55,127 nucleotides of DNA from an uncultured Butyricicoccus sp. (GCF_944381005.1 NZ_CALWJM010000014.1:1-55127); one strand, 5' to 3'. Shown: positions 41,663 through 50,830, counted from the first letter of the stretch. The notes: generated by a model not told the origin, from the sequence alone. Program-made: numbers and translations.

Positions 41663-42681
41663 AGAAAATTGTATTAGGTCTTTCGGGCGGAGTCGATTCG
41701 GCAGTTTCGGCGCGGCTTTTGCGCGAACAAGGCTATGAAGTGTATGGACTGTATATGGATGTCGGCTTAGGCGGTGCGCCCGAAGCGCAGCGCGTCGCGG
41801 ATGCCCTGCATATTCCGCTGTATATTGCGCACAGGGAGCAAATGTTCGAGCGGGAGGTGTGCGGATATTTCCAGCATGAGTATCAGACCGCACGCACTCC
41901 CAATCCCTGTGTGGTGTGCAACCGTAAGGTGAAGTTTACAGCCTTGTGCCAGTATGCCGATGAAATCGGAGCACCCTATATTGCGACCGGACATTATGCC
42001 CGTATCGGGCGCGATGCGCAGGGGCGTGCATTGTTGTTGCAGGCACGTTCGCCCAAAGACCAGTCCTATATGCTGGCAAACTTGCCGCGTTCGGTGCTCG
42101 AACGCTGTGTATTCCCGCTCGGAGAGGCGGCCGACAAAGCCGAAGTGCGTGCGCTGGCGCGTGCCAGTGCCATTCCGGTTGCGGAAAAGAAAGACAGCAT
42201 GGATGTGTGCTTTATTCCCGACGGAGATTATGGACGATGGCTGGAACAGCGCGGAGCGGCACTTGCACCGGGCAATTTCGTTGACGAGAACGGCAAGGTG
42301 TTGGGACAGCACAAGGGATTGCACCAGTATACCGTTGGACAGCGCAAAGGGCTTGGTGTGGCAGCAACCGGACGGCTGTTTGTACACGAACTGCGGCCAG
42401 AGACCAACGAGGTGGTCTTATCGCTCAATGATGTATTCCGGAAGCAGATTACGGTGTCAGCCCTCAATCTGTGCGCACCGGAGTATGCCGAGAGCGGTGC
42501 ATTTGACTGTCAAGCGCGGGTGCGCTATTCTAAGCGCAGCAATGCGGCACATGTGACGCTACAAGCGCAAGAAAAGGCGGTCGTCACTTTTGATGAACCG
42601 GTACGCGCACCGGCAGCCGGACAGTTTGCCGTTTTTTATGATGGAGAAATCGTCATTGGCGGCGGATTTATCGACGGATAA
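41659..42681 (+). CDS. mnmA: tRNA 2-thiouridylase
   Basis: A 340-aa enzyme that thiolates U34 of Lys, Glu and Gln tRNAs. It has the PP-loop LGLSGGVDSAVSARLL, the catalytic Cys pair (NPCVVCNRKVKF and MDVCFIPDGDY), and GQRKGLGVA. ATG at 41659 overlaps the lipoprotein stop (ATGA). A start 12 bp earlier lies inside that gene. Confidence 0.96.
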   Translation: MKKIVLGLSGGVDSAVSARLLREQGYEVYGLYMDVGLGGAPEAQRVADALHIPLYIAHREQMFEREVCGYFQHEYQTARTPNPCVVCNRKVKFTALCQYADEIGAPYIATGHYARIGRDAQGRALLLQARSPKDQSYMLANLPRSVLERCVFPLGEAADKAEVRALARASAIPVAEKKDSMDVCFIPDGDYGRWLEQRGAALAPGNFVDENGKVLGQHKGLHQYTVGQRKGLGVAATGRLFVHELRPETNEVVLSLNDVFRKQITVSALNLCAPEYAESGAFDCQARVRYSKRSNAAHVTLQAQEKAVVTFDEPVRAPAAGQFAVFYDGEIVIGGGFIDG

Positions 42682-42690
42682 GGGGAAGTT

Positions 42691-43584
42691 ATGAAAGAAG
42701 ACAAAGAATGGATTGGACATGCACTGGCAGTCGGTACGGTTGCAGTGTGGGGCACGACCTTTATTGCAACCAAAGTATTGCTGGAGCATTTTACTGCGGT
42801 TGAGATTTTGCTGATACGCTTTGTGTTGGGATTTGCCGCTTTGTCATTGGCCTATCCCAAACGGCTGCATGTTCAATCCAAATGGCATGAACTTTACTTT
42901 GCCGGAGCCGGATTGACCGGTGTACTGATTTATTATTTGCTGGAAAATGTGGCGCTGGGCTACTCGACGGCCTCAAATATTGGCGTGATTGTGTCGTGTG
43001 CGCCCATGTTTACCGCGATTTTCTGGGCGATAGCGGCGCACGAACGGTTACAGACACGGTTTGTTGTTGGGTTTGGGCTTGCCATCAGCGGGATTGCGTT
43101 TATCTCGTTCAGTGCAGGAGAACAGGTGCAACTCAATCCTATAGGAGATGTACTCGCGCTGTGCGCGGCGATTGCGTGGGGTGTTTATTCTGTGCTCAGC
43201 CGTCGCTTGGCAGAATTTGGGTATCATCCGATTGCGATGACCCGGCATATCTTTTTATATGGTGTTATATTTATGCTTCCGGTTGTGTGGAAGAGTGGTT
43301 TTTCCCCAACTGGAGAGGCTCTGCGGCAGCCGATAGTTTTGCTTACGCTGGCGTTTCTCAGTTTTCTGGCAAGCGCGGCTTGTTTTGCGACGTGGAATAT
43401 TGCGGTCAAGCGGCTGGGTGCGATAAAAACAAGTGTGTACATCTATTTATCTCCCGTGGTCACGATTGTCTGTGCAGCATTGGTGCTGCATGAACATATG
43501 GCCGTACAAGCGTTTTTTGGTACGGTATTGGTCTTTCTTGGATTGCTCGTTTCAGAAGGGCGCTTGATGCGTAAAGGGGGGTGA
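42691..43584 (+). CDS. EamA (DMT-family) transporter
   Basis: A 297-aa protein with ten hydrophobic segments, two EamA repeats. Repeat 1 starts GTVAVWGTTFIATKVLL with LLIRFVLGFAAL; repeat 2 starts DVLALCAAIAWGVYSVLSRR and ends YLSPVVTIVCAALVLHE. It probably exports or imports metabolites such as amino acids; the substrate is unknown. It follows mnmA after 9 bp and precedes a CPBP protease. Confidence 0.9.
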   Translation: MKEDKEWIGHALAVGTVAVWGTTFIATKVLLEHFTAVEILLIRFVLGFAALSLAYPKRLHVQSKWHELYFAGAGLTGVLIYYLLENVALGYSTASNIGVIVSCAPMFTAIFWAIAAHERLQTRFVVGFGLAISGIAFISFSAGEQVQLNPIGDVLALCAAIAWGVYSVLSRRLAEFGYHPIAMTRHIFLYGVIFMLPVVWKSGFSPTGEALRQPIVLLTLAFLSFLASAACFATWNIAVKRLGAIKTSVYIYLSPVVTIVCAALVLHEHMAVQAFFGTVLVFLGLLVSEGRLMRKGG

Positions 43585-43589
43585 TAGGT

Positions 43590-44540
43590 ATGCAGCGCAC
43601 AGCACAGAAAGCCTGCAAAAAATCGTTTTCCAGATTGGGCTGGGTGCTGATTGTCTCACAGCTTTTGATGTTGGGCGTGGTGTGGGCAGGAGAACAAATA
43701 TATGCGCTGTTTCTGGTGATTCGCTACCCGATGGCAACCAATGCAGATATTAGTCGCATGTTGTACGACAGTGGCGGTGCGCTGATTGCGGGTGCGCTGG
43801 CAGGCATTGTGCCTTGTTTTGCGCTTGGACTGACAACGCGTGTGCAGGAATTGCCGGGATACTTTTTAAGGCAGCGCAAATGTTTAAACTGGGTGGTTGT
43901 ACTGGGCAGCTTGTTGTTGGTTCTGGGCTTGCAGAATATTGCTTCGCTGTTCACGATACCCATGGAACTCATCGCTAACCAACTGAATGCTTCTTTTTAT
44001 AGTGCATACGAAAGTGCGACAGCGGTTTCGGTTACGCCGACCATGCTGGCATATAGTGTGCTGATTGCTCCTTTTTGCGAAGAATTGCTGTACCGTGGCT
44101 TCGTGTTGCAGTATCTCAAGCCCTATGGCAAAACATTTGCGATTGTATTTGCCGCCGTTCTGTTTGGGTTGATGCACGGCAATATCATTCAGCTTCCGAT
44201 GGCGCTTTTGTGTGGGATGCTGTTTGGTTACATTGCGTTGGAATATTCGCTTCCAGCGTCGATTCTCATTCATGCGTTGACCAACTTTACAGCCGAAGCG
44301 GTCAGCTGGCTCAGTTCGGCAGATGAAGTTGCGGCCGAAGCGGTCAATCAGGCGTTGTTTGCGTTTGGATTGGTTGCGCTATTTTTGTGCATCTCCAAGT
44401 TATGGCGGCCGATTGTGACCTATGCCCGCAAGGGCTATGCCGAAAAGGGTGTCATTCGCTTGCTTATGACTTCACCGCCTATTATATTGCTTATCACTTA
44501 TTTGGTTGTATTGACTGGGCTGAGCATTAAACCAATTTGA
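43590..44540 (+). CDS. CPBP intramembrane metalloprotease
   Basis: A 316-aa membrane protein of the CAAX/bacteriocin-processing family. Catalytic motifs EELLYRGF, FGLMHGN and LIHALTNF are present in the last half, with about eight membrane segments. ATG at 43590 is preferred (9 nt after AAAGGGGGG); GTG 43581 sits in the ribosome site. Some members process peptides or give bacteriocin immunity; no target is in view. It ends the operon before a two-way terminator. Confidence 0.9.
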   Translation: MQRTAQKACKKSFSRLGWVLIVSQLLMLGVVWAGEQIYALFLVIRYPMATNADISRMLYDSGGALIAGALAGIVPCFALGLTTRVQELPGYFLRQRKCLNWVVVLGSLLLVLGLQNIASLFTIPMELIANQLNASFYSAYESATAVSVTPTMLAYSVLIAPFCEELLYRGFVLQYLKPYGKTFAIVFAAVLFGLMHGNIIQLPMALLCGMLFGYIALEYSLPASILIHALTNFTAEAVSWLSSADEVAAEAVNQALFAFGLVALFLCISKLWRPIVTYARKGYAEKGVIRLLMTSPPIILLITYLVVLTGLSIKPI

Positions 44541-44550
44541 ATCAATATGA

Positions 44551-44590
44551 AAAAGAGCTGATTTCCGAAATTTGGGAAATCAGCTCTTTT
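44551..44590. terminator. Two-way terminator between CPBP and pth genes
   Basis: 16-bp perfect arms (AAAAGAGCTGATTTCC / GGAAATCAGCTCTTTT) with an 8-nt loop. The A-run and T-run at both ends let it work in both directions for the convergent genes. Confidence 0.87.
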
Positions 44591-44600
44591 GGTTTTGAAA

Positions 44601-45248
44601 TTATGTGGATTGACCGTTAAACTTTTGAGCAGCGGCGGAGGGGCCGTTGCGAATGATTTCTTCCGCAGCTTCCATTGCACGAGCGGCGGCCTGTTGGATT
44701 TTTTCTTCCTCTTCTCCTTGGAATTTAGAAAGTACCCAATCAGCTAAATCGTAATCGGGATGCGGTTTGGCGCCGATTCCAATTTTGACACGGGGAAATT
44801 GGTCGGAGTTTAGCTGGTAGATAATATTTTTTACGCCGTTTTGTCCACCGGCAGACCCTTTGGCGCGCACACGCAGGCGCCCTACATCAAGAGAAATGTC
44901 GTCAAACAGCACGATAATGCGTTCAGGGGGGATTTTGTAAAATTCTGCTGCATCGCGCACGGCTTCGCCGGATAAATTCATAAACGTCTGTGGTTTGACA
45001 AACAATACCCGTTTGCCGCCTAGGGTGCCTTCTCCAACCAGTGCTTTGAATTTCATGCGGTCAATGCGCTGACCGGTTTTGGTACAGTAAGCATCCAGTG
45101 CGCGAAAACCGGCGTTGTGACGTGTATTTTCGTATTTAGAGCCGGGATTGCCCAAACCGACCACCAACCATTCAATTGGGCCGGATACAGGGTCGGCAGA
45201 TTGTTTGCGTTCTTGTTCCAGTTTTGCGAAGATATCAAATATAGACAT
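44601..45248 (-). CDS. pth: Peptidyl-tRNA hydrolase
   Basis: A 215-aa enzyme that frees tRNA from stalled peptidyl-tRNA. The core begins VVGLGNPGSKYENTRHNAGF (catalytic His), followed by FMNLSGEAV and LFDDISLDVGRLRVR. A 26-residue N-terminal extension (MSIFDIFAKLEQERKQ...) precedes the core, and its ribosome site AAGGAGTCC supports that start. Most family members are about 190 aa. Confidence 0.94.
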   Translation of the reverse strand: MSIFDIFAKLEQERKQSADPVSGPIEWLVVGLGNPGSKYENTRHNAGFRALDAYCTKTGQRIDRMKFKALVGEGTLGGKRVLFVKPQTFMNLSGEAVRDAAEFYKIPPERIIVLFDDISLDVGRLRVRAKGSAGGQNGVKNIIYQLNSDQFPRVKIGIGAKPHPDYDLADWVLSKFQGEEEEKIQQAAARAMEAAEEIIRNGPSAAAQKFNGQST

Positions 45249-45264
45249 AATGGACTCCTTGGAA

Positions 45265-45291
45265 AAAGCTCTCCATTTTCAGGAGAGCTTT
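45265..45291 (-). terminator. Terminator after the FakA-like gene
   Basis: 10-bp perfect arms (AAAGCTCTCC / GGAGAGCTTT) with a 7-nt loop; on the - strand followed by TTCC after the T-rich arm. It lies between the FakA-like gene and pth, only 17 bp before the pth start. Confidence 0.75.
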
Positions 45292-45308
45292 CACGATTGC
45301 GATTTTTG

Positions 45309-46961
45309 TTATTCTACCGAAAGGATATAATAGTAAATGGGCTGTTCGCCGCTGATGACTGTGATTTCAAGGTCATGGTTTTCCTTTCGGAACAGTTCTT
45401 CTACCTTGGCGGCTTCTTCCTCGCTGACCCCTTCGCCGTAGATAATCGTGGCAAAGGCACTGTCGCTGGTGACAAGCTCACGAATGAGCTTTTTGACTAC
45501 GTCATAAGGACGCTTGCTGTTGGCGGTCAGTTTTCCTTCGCACAGGGCGAGATACTCGCCTTCTTTGATTTTCTTGCCGTCAAATTCTGAGTTTCGTGCG
45601 GCATAGGTGACCTGTCCGGCGCGTACACCAGCAATCGCTTCTTTCATAGCGGCAGTATTATCAGATTCTTCCGCTTCGGCATCGAAAACCAACAGAGCAG
45701 AAATACCTTGTGGGATGTTTTTGGTTTGCATCACGATAACCTGCTTGTTGTCACACAGAGAAGCGGCCTGTTCAGCAGCCATGATGATGTTTTTGTTGTT
45801 GGGGAAGACATAGACGATTTCAGCCGGCGTACGGTCGATTGCACGCAGAATATCCTCGGTTGAGGGGTTCATGGTCTGACCGCCCTGCACGATTTCGTCA
45901 CAGCCTAAGTCGGCAAATACGTTTTGCAGACCGTTGCCGGCTGCGACCGCAACAAAACCATATTTCTTTTCCGGTGCGCAAATTTCGCGATTAACTGGAG
46001 CGACCGTACCTTCGATGACTTTGGCGGTGTGTTGCTGGCGCATATTCTCAATTTTTACGGTGAGCAGCGGGCCGAATTTGAGACCTTCTTCCAGCACTTT
46101 GTTGGGCTGGTCGGTATGCACATGCACCTTCACAATGTCATCATCTTCCACGACGACGAGAGAGTCACCGATTTCGCTCAAAAGTGCGCGCATCCGACCG
46201 ACATTGCGCGCCTTGTCCTTGCGTTCTGCAATAAATTCGGTGCAATAGGTGAACGTGATATCTTCGTCCGAAATGGCGCTGAAATCGGCAGAAGTGGAAG
46301 CATCAGGCGCTGTTTGCTCTATCACATGTTGTTTTTCAATCCCGCGGAACGCGTCGAACATGCCTTCAAAAATCACCAGAAAGCCGAATCCACCTGCGTC
46401 TACAACGCCAGCTTTTTCCAACACGGGGTTTTGGGTGATGGTTTCCTGAAGCGCGGTCTGGCCGCGTTCGAGCACAGCGGCGAATACTGCTTCGACAGAT
46501 AAATCGGGGTCAGCTTGGCACAGTTCTACGGCATGTTGCGCCGACACGCGGGTAACGGTCAGAATCGTGCCTTCTGCGGGTTTCATGACCGCTTTGTAAG
46601 CGGTATCGACGCCTTCGCGCAAGGCAAGGGCGAAATCACATCCACCGGCCTGTTCTTTTTCACGCAGTTTTTTTGCGATGCCGCGGAATAGCAAAGATAA
46701 GATAACGCCAGAATTGCCGCGCGCACCGCGGAGCAGGGCAGAAGCCGCGGTATCGGCGGCTTTGCCGAGTGTCGGCTCATTGAGCCGTTCCAATTCCTCC
46801 TGAGCCGCACGCATGGTCATGGACATATTGGTTCCGGTATCGCCGTCGGGGACAGGGAATACATTCAGCTCATTTGCCTGTTCTTTTTTTTCAGCGATAG
46901 CGAACGCACCCTCAATGACCATACGTTGGAACAGAGGTCCAGTGATTTTCTGTTCATTCAT
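45309..46961 (-). CDS. fakA: FakA-like fatty-acid kinase (DAK2 and DegV-like domains)
   Basis: A 550-aa protein of the YloV/FakA type. The N-terminal DAK2 domain has VFPVPDGDTGTNMSMTM and LRGARGNSGVILS; the middle and C-terminal parts resemble the DegV-like binding region. FakA phosphorylates fatty acids presented by FakB for lipid synthesis. ATG at 46961 gives the usual N-terminus (MNEQKITGPLF); in-frame codons upstream cut into the Asp23 gene. The partner FakB is not in the window. Length matches the 553-aa B. subtilis protein. Confidence 0.92.
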   Translation of the reverse strand: MNEQKITGPLFQRMVIEGAFAIAEKKEQANELNVFPVPDGDTGTNMSMTMRAAQEELERLNEPTLGKAADTAASALLRGARGNSGVILSLLFRGIAKKLREKEQAGGCDFALALREGVDTAYKAVMKPAEGTILTVTRVSAQHAVELCQADPDLSVEAVFAAVLERGQTALQETITQNPVLEKAGVVDAGGFGFLVIFEGMFDAFRGIEKQHVIEQTAPDASTSADFSAISDEDITFTYCTEFIAERKDKARNVGRMRALLSEIGDSLVVVEDDDIVKVHVHTDQPNKVLEEGLKFGPLLTVKIENMRQQHTAKVIEGTVAPVNREICAPEKKYGFVAVAAGNGLQNVFADLGCDEIVQGGQTMNPSTEDILRAIDRTPAEIVYVFPNNKNIIMAAEQAASLCDNKQVIVMQTKNIPQGISALLVFDAEAEESDNTAAMKEAIAGVRAGQVTYAARNSEFDGKKIKEGEYLALCEGKLTANSKRPYDVVKKLIRELVTSDSAFATIIYGEGVSEEEAAKVEELFRKENHDLEITVISGEQPIYYYILSVE

Positions 46962-46986
46962 GTTTTGTGTTACTCCTTCGTTTCTG

Positions 46987-47337
46987 TCAATCGGCTTTGA
47001 TGCTTTCGACATAGATATCGATATTTTTGACATCAATGCCTGTCAGTTGTTCCACATGATAGCGCACTTCGCTGATAATGGAACGGCAAACCGAGGCGAT
47101 ATTGATTCCGTGGTCAACGGCAATGTGCAAGTCAATATTCACGCCGCCATCGGGAGCTTCAGTGATTTTCACACCGCGGCTCATATTTTCCCGGCGCAGC
47201 AGATGGGCGACGCCATCAGCAACCGAGCGGACGGTCATGCCTTTCACGCCGAAACAGGAAGATGCAGCGTATCCTGCGATACCGGCCATGACGTCGGGGG
47301 AGATTTCAATATATCCAAGTTCATTGTTGATTCTCAT
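46987..47337 (-). CDS. Asp23/Gls24 family envelope stress protein
   Basis: A 116-aa protein. It has the Asp23 pattern LGYIEISPDVMAGIAGYAA, GVNIDLHIAVDHGINIASV and GIDVKNIDIYVESI. Asp23-type proteins associate with the membrane and buffer envelope stress. Its gene just precedes the FakA-like gene (25 bp), the usual pairing in Firmicutes. Confidence 0.93.
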   Translation of the reverse strand: MRINNELGYIEISPDVMAGIAGYAASSCFGVKGMTVRSVADGVAHLLRRENMSRGVKITEAPDGGVNIDLHIAVDHGINIASVCRSIISEVRYHVEQLTGIDVKNIDIYVESIKAD

Positions 47338-47388
47338 AAGTACCTCCAGGAAAGCAAACCGTTCAAGATGATTGTGTACCTAGTAATC

Positions 47389-47417
47389 ATTTTATAATAA
47401 TCCGTAAGAATAAACAA
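47389..47417 (-). promoter_or_regulatory. Promoter of the asp23-fakA operon
   Basis: On the - strand, TTGTTT (47417-47412), 17 bp, TAAAAT (47394-47389), about 45 bp before the ribosome site. Confidence 0.7.
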
Positions 47418-47510
47418 GATATATTTTCGGCAAGATGGGGATAAGGTGACAAAATGTGTTGTTTGAGAAAGGGTTAGACCAAGGTGGATAAAATTTGTGG
47501 GTCAGTACAA

Positions 47511-47520
47511 CAAACGTTTG
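47511..47520. promoter_or_regulatory. LexA operator candidate 1
   Basis: Perfect palindrome CAAACGTTTG. Its last bases overlap the -35 box of the lexA promoter. It differs from the GAACNNNNGTTC box of many Firmicutes. Confidence 0.7.
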
Positions 47521-47546
47521 CTTTTTGCGGGTAAGTCATATATAAT
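47518..47546 (+). promoter_or_regulatory. lexA: Promoter of lexA
   Basis: TTGCTT (47518-47523), 17 bp, perfect TATAAT (47541-47546). It lies between two CAAACGTTT operators, the arrangement for autorepression. Confidence 0.8.
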
Positions 47547-47565
47547 GGTAGAAAAGAAAAGCAAA

Positions 47566-47575
47566 CAAACGTTTC
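47566..47575. promoter_or_regulatory. LexA operator candidate 2
   Basis: CAAACGTTTC, one base from a perfect palindrome and nearly identical to operator 1, placed about 20 bp after the -10 box. The upstream and downstream copies together would block lexA transcription. Confidence 0.68.
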
Positions 47576-47621
47576 TTTTCGCTGGCAAAGCAAATGTTAG
47601 GATTGTTTAGGATGGTGCTAT

Positions 47622-48221
47622 ATGAAGAAGTTAAGCGAGAAGCAGAAACGCATTCTTGAATATATCACGGAAGCAACATTAGAGCAAGGTTATCCCCCTT
47701 CGGTGCGAGAGATTGGAAAGCATGTGGGGTTGAGTTCGTCCTCTTCGGTACACGCCCAGCTCGTGAAACTGCGAGAGAAGGGGTATTTGGAAAAAGGGGA
47801 CCACAAGACACGGGCATTGGTTGTAAAAGGTGCGCCAGCCAGTGTGCCACAAGTTCCCATTTTAGGACAGGTCACAGCCGGAATGCCTATTTTGGCAGTA
47901 GAGGATGTAGAAGGCTATTTGCCATACGAGCAGGCGGGCGGCTATGGGGAATTTTTTGCACTGCGCATTAAAGGCGATTCCATGATTGGAGCAGGTATTT
48001 TAGATGGTGACTATATTATCGTGCGCAAGCAGGATACTGCTCATCCCGGCCAAATTGTGGTTGCGCTGATTGAAGATGAGGCGACTTGTAAGACCTTGCG
48101 GATAGACGAAGATAAGCACAAGTGGCTGATGCCGGAAAATCCGGATTATGAGCCGATTGACGGGCAGGACGCAAGAATTTTGGGCGTTGTCGCTGCACTG
48201 CACCGAGAGTATCAAGTATAA
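47622..48221 (+). CDS. lexA: LexA repressor (SOS regulator)
   Basis: A 199-aa repressor-protease. The N-terminal helix-turn-helix has GKHVGLSSSSSVHAQLVKL. The self-cleavage site Ala-Gly is in QVTAGMPILA, the catalytic Ser in GDSMIGAGI and the Lys in DEATCKTLRI. RecA-bound LexA cuts itself after DNA damage. Two CAAACGTTT palindromes flank its promoter. The stop overlaps the recG start (TAATG), so lexA and recG are probably coupled. Confidence 0.96.
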   Translation: MKKLSEKQKRILEYITEATLEQGYPPSVREIGKHVGLSSSSSVHAQLVKLREKGYLEKGDHKTRALVVKGAPASVPQVPILGQVTAGMPILAVEDVEGYLPYEQAGGYGEFFALRIKGDSMIGAGILDGDYIIVRKQDTAHPGQIVVALIEDEATCKTLRIDEDKHKWLMPENPDYEPIDGQDARILGVVAALHREYQV

Positions 48222-50257
48222 TGAGCCTGACCGATAGCATCCGCACAGTGAAAGGGATTGGCCCTAGAAAAGCCGCGCTGCTTGAGAAAATGTCCATTCA
48301 TACCCTGTGGGACGCGATGGAATGTTATCCGCGTGACTATGAAGACCGCACCCGTATTGTATCAGCAGCGGCTGCAAAAGAAGGAGAAAAGGTGAGCGTG
48401 TGCGCGGTGGTTGGCACACAGCCATTGACTAAACGTATCCGGAAAGGCATGGAAATCACACGCTTTCGCGTGTTTGATGCTTCTGGTACGCTGACGATTA
48501 CCTATTATAACAATCGTTATACAGCGGCTGGTTTGTGCGAAGGGCAAGAATACCTGTTTTATGGGCGGATACAAGGACAAGGCACACAGCGTACGATGGT
48601 GAATCCAGTATGTGAGCCGATTTTAGACGACAGACAGCCGCCCAGACGGATTGTACCTGTTTATCCCTTGTCAGCAGGGCTAACGCAAAAAGATATGCAG
48701 CGTGTTACAGAAGCCGCTCTCGCACAAGGTATACAGATAAACGACTGGATGCCAGACGACATTATTGCACGGCATGCGCTATTGCCACAGGCACAGTCTA
48801 TTTGGTGTATCCATCGACCACAGTCTATGCAGGAGGTAGAACGCGCAAGAAAACGCATTGTTTTTGAGGAATTGTTCTTGCTTAGCTGTGGATTGGCGCG
48901 CTTAAAAGAACGACGGGTAGACACGGTGGGTTATCGGTTTGAAACTGGAAGTCCGGAAGATGTTTGGACTTTGCTTCCGTTTGAACCAACAGGCGCACAG
49001 CAGCGTGCAGCACAGCAGATTTGGCAAGATGTGCGCAGTGGCAAGCCGATGAACCGATTGGTGCAAGGTGATGTTGGGTGTGGGAAAACGGTATTGGCTG
49101 CCGTCCTGTGCAGTTTGGCCGCGCGTAATGGATATCAGTCGGCTATTTTAGCTCCGACCGAGATTCTAGCCGCACAGCATTTTGAATCGCTGGCACCGTT
49201 GTTTGCGCGGCAAGGGATAAGTTGTACGTTGCTGTTGGGTTCTATGCGTGCCCGCGACAAACAACAGCGTAAAATGCAGATTGCTGACGGTGCTGTTTCG
49301 GTTGTGATTGGAACCCATGCACTGATTCAAAAAGATGTGACTTTTCACCAGTTGGGCGCGATTGTAGCCGATGAACAGCACCGCTTTGGTGTGGCGCAAC
49401 GTGCGGCGCTTTTTGAAAAGGGAAATGCACCACATATGCTGGTTATGTCGGCTACACCCATTCCGCGCACGCTTGCACTTTTGCTGTATGGTGATTTAGA
49501 TGTATCTGTAGTCGATGAGCTGCCACCGGGACGCACACCGGTTGCAACCTATGCGGTAGGGCAAAAAATGCGCCCAAGAATTGAAGCGTTTATCGAAAAG
49601 CAGTTGCGAGCGGGTGGGCAAGTTTATGTTGTGTGTCCGCTGGTGGAAGAAGGAGAACTGGCGCTCAAGAGTGTAGAGGAGCATAAAGTGACCCTTCAAA
49701 GAGCATTACCACATCGAAAGATTGGCATTTTGCACGGTAAGATGAAAGCGCAGGATAAAGAAAAAATAATGGATGCGTTTGTGTCAGGAGAATTGGAAAT
49801 ACTGGTTGCCACCACAGTTATTGAAGTGGGCGTCAATGTGCCCAATGCAACACTTATGGTGATTGAAGATGCCGACCGATTTGGATTGTCACAATTGCAT
49901 CAGTTGCGTGGACGTGTAGGACGCGGCACACGCCAATCGTATTGCATTTGTTTTGGTGCGGATAAAGGTGCGCAGGCCAAGCAGCGATTGGAAGTTCTAT
50001 GCAAAACAAATGACGGATTTGAGATTGCACAGGCAGACCTTGCACAGCGCGGGCCGGGTGACTTCTTTGGCAAGCGCCAGCATGGATTGCCACTGCTCAA
50101 GATGGCTGATTTGGCGCATGACCTTGTGTGGATGCAGCAGGCAAGGCTGGAGGCCGAGCAACTTTTACGGCAAGACCCTACCCTTACCCAGCATCCGGCA
50201 TTGTGCGAGCGGGTTGACCGCCTGTTTGAAACGGATAACCAAGAAATTTTCAATTAA
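48221..50257 (+). CDS. recG: ATP-dependent DNA helicase RecG
   Basis: A 678-aa branch-migration helicase that restarts stalled forks. It has the wedge domain at the N-terminus (SLTDSIRTVKGIGPRKAALLE), Walker A GDVGCGKT, DEQHRFG in motif II, SATPIPRTLA and the C-terminal TVIEVGVNVPNAT and LRGRVGRG motifs. Length matches the family. The gene overlaps lexA by one base, placing it in the SOS operon here. Confidence 0.96.
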   Translation: MSLTDSIRTVKGIGPRKAALLEKMSIHTLWDAMECYPRDYEDRTRIVSAAAAKEGEKVSVCAVVGTQPLTKRIRKGMEITRFRVFDASGTLTITYYNNRYTAAGLCEGQEYLFYGRIQGQGTQRTMVNPVCEPILDDRQPPRRIVPVYPLSAGLTQKDMQRVTEAALAQGIQINDWMPDDIIARHALLPQAQSIWCIHRPQSMQEVERARKRIVFEELFLLSCGLARLKERRVDTVGYRFETGSPEDVWTLLPFEPTGAQQRAAQQIWQDVRSGKPMNRLVQGDVGCGKTVLAAVLCSLAARNGYQSAILAPTEILAAQHFESLAPLFARQGISCTLLLGSMRARDKQQRKMQIADGAVSVVIGTHALIQKDVTFHQLGAIVADEQHRFGVAQRAALFEKGNAPHMLVMSATPIPRTLALLLYGDLDVSVVDELPPGRTPVATYAVGQKMRPRIEAFIEKQLRAGGQVYVVCPLVEEGELALKSVEEHKVTLQRALPHRKIGILHGKMKAQDKEKIMDAFVSGELEILVATTVIEVGVNVPNATLMVIEDADRFGLSQLHQLRGRVGRGTRQSYCICFGADKGAQAKQRLEVLCKTNDGFEIAQADLAQRGPGDFFGKRQHGLPLLKMADLAHDLVWMQQARLEAEQLLRQDPTLTQHPALCERVDRLFETDNQEIFN

Positions 50258-50283
50258 GGTTTTTAATTTTGGCTGGACGCTTC

Positions 50284-50312
50284 TTGCAATTAGATACACC
50301 ATCGGGTAAAAT
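50284..50312 (+). promoter_or_regulatory. Promoter of the nusB-xseA-ispA operon
   Basis: TTGCAA (50284-50289), 17 bp, TAAAAT (50307-50312), about 50 bp before the nusB start. It drives the operon that leads into the large RNA. Confidence 0.7.
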
Positions 50313-50362
50313 AAGACTATTATTAGTTGAGAAAATGTGAGAATGAATGACGGAGGAATACC

Positions 50363-50830
50363 GTGAATAATACTGTTAGCAGAAAACAAGCAAGAGAAAT
50401 TGCATTGCATTTGGTTTTTGAATTGGGATTTGGCGCTTTTGAGGCGGAAAATGTAATGACCGAGCGCTTGGACGAGGAAATCATGCGCTCTATCAGCGGT
50501 GATATTGCATTGTATGCAGGTAAGCTAGATGAAACGCAGACCAAGTACATTGTATCGGTAGTCAAGGGTGTGGCAGAACATTTGGAAGAGCTGGATGGAC
50601 AGATTGAACGCAATGCAAAAGGCTGGTCGATGTCCCGTCTGTCCCGTATCACAGTTGCCGTTTTGCGGCTGGCATTATATGAAATACAGTATGTTGAAGA
50701 TGTGCCGATAGGTGCGGCAATCAATGAAGCGGTTGAACTGGCTAAGATTTATGATTCCGAAGAAACCGCATCGTTTATCAATGGCGTATTGGGGACGATT
50801 GCACGCGGCATGGCGTCTGAAACCGTATGA
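50363..50830 (+). CDS. nusB: Transcription antitermination factor NusB
   Basis: A 155-aa protein, GTG start behind GGAGGAATACC. The pattern SRKQAREIALHLVFELGFG, LSRITVAVLRLALYEI and GAAINEAVELAKIYDSEETASFINGVLG is typical. NusB joins NusE in rRNA antitermination. It is the first gene of an operon with xseA, xseB and ispA, a common clostridial arrangement. Confidence 0.95.
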   Translation: MNNTVSRKQAREIALHLVFELGFGAFEAENVMTERLDEEIMRSISGDIALYAGKLDETQTKYIVSVVKGVAEHLEELDGQIERNAKGWSMSRLSRITVAVLRLALYEIQYVEDVPIGAAINEAVELAKIYDSEETASFINGVLGTIARGMASETV

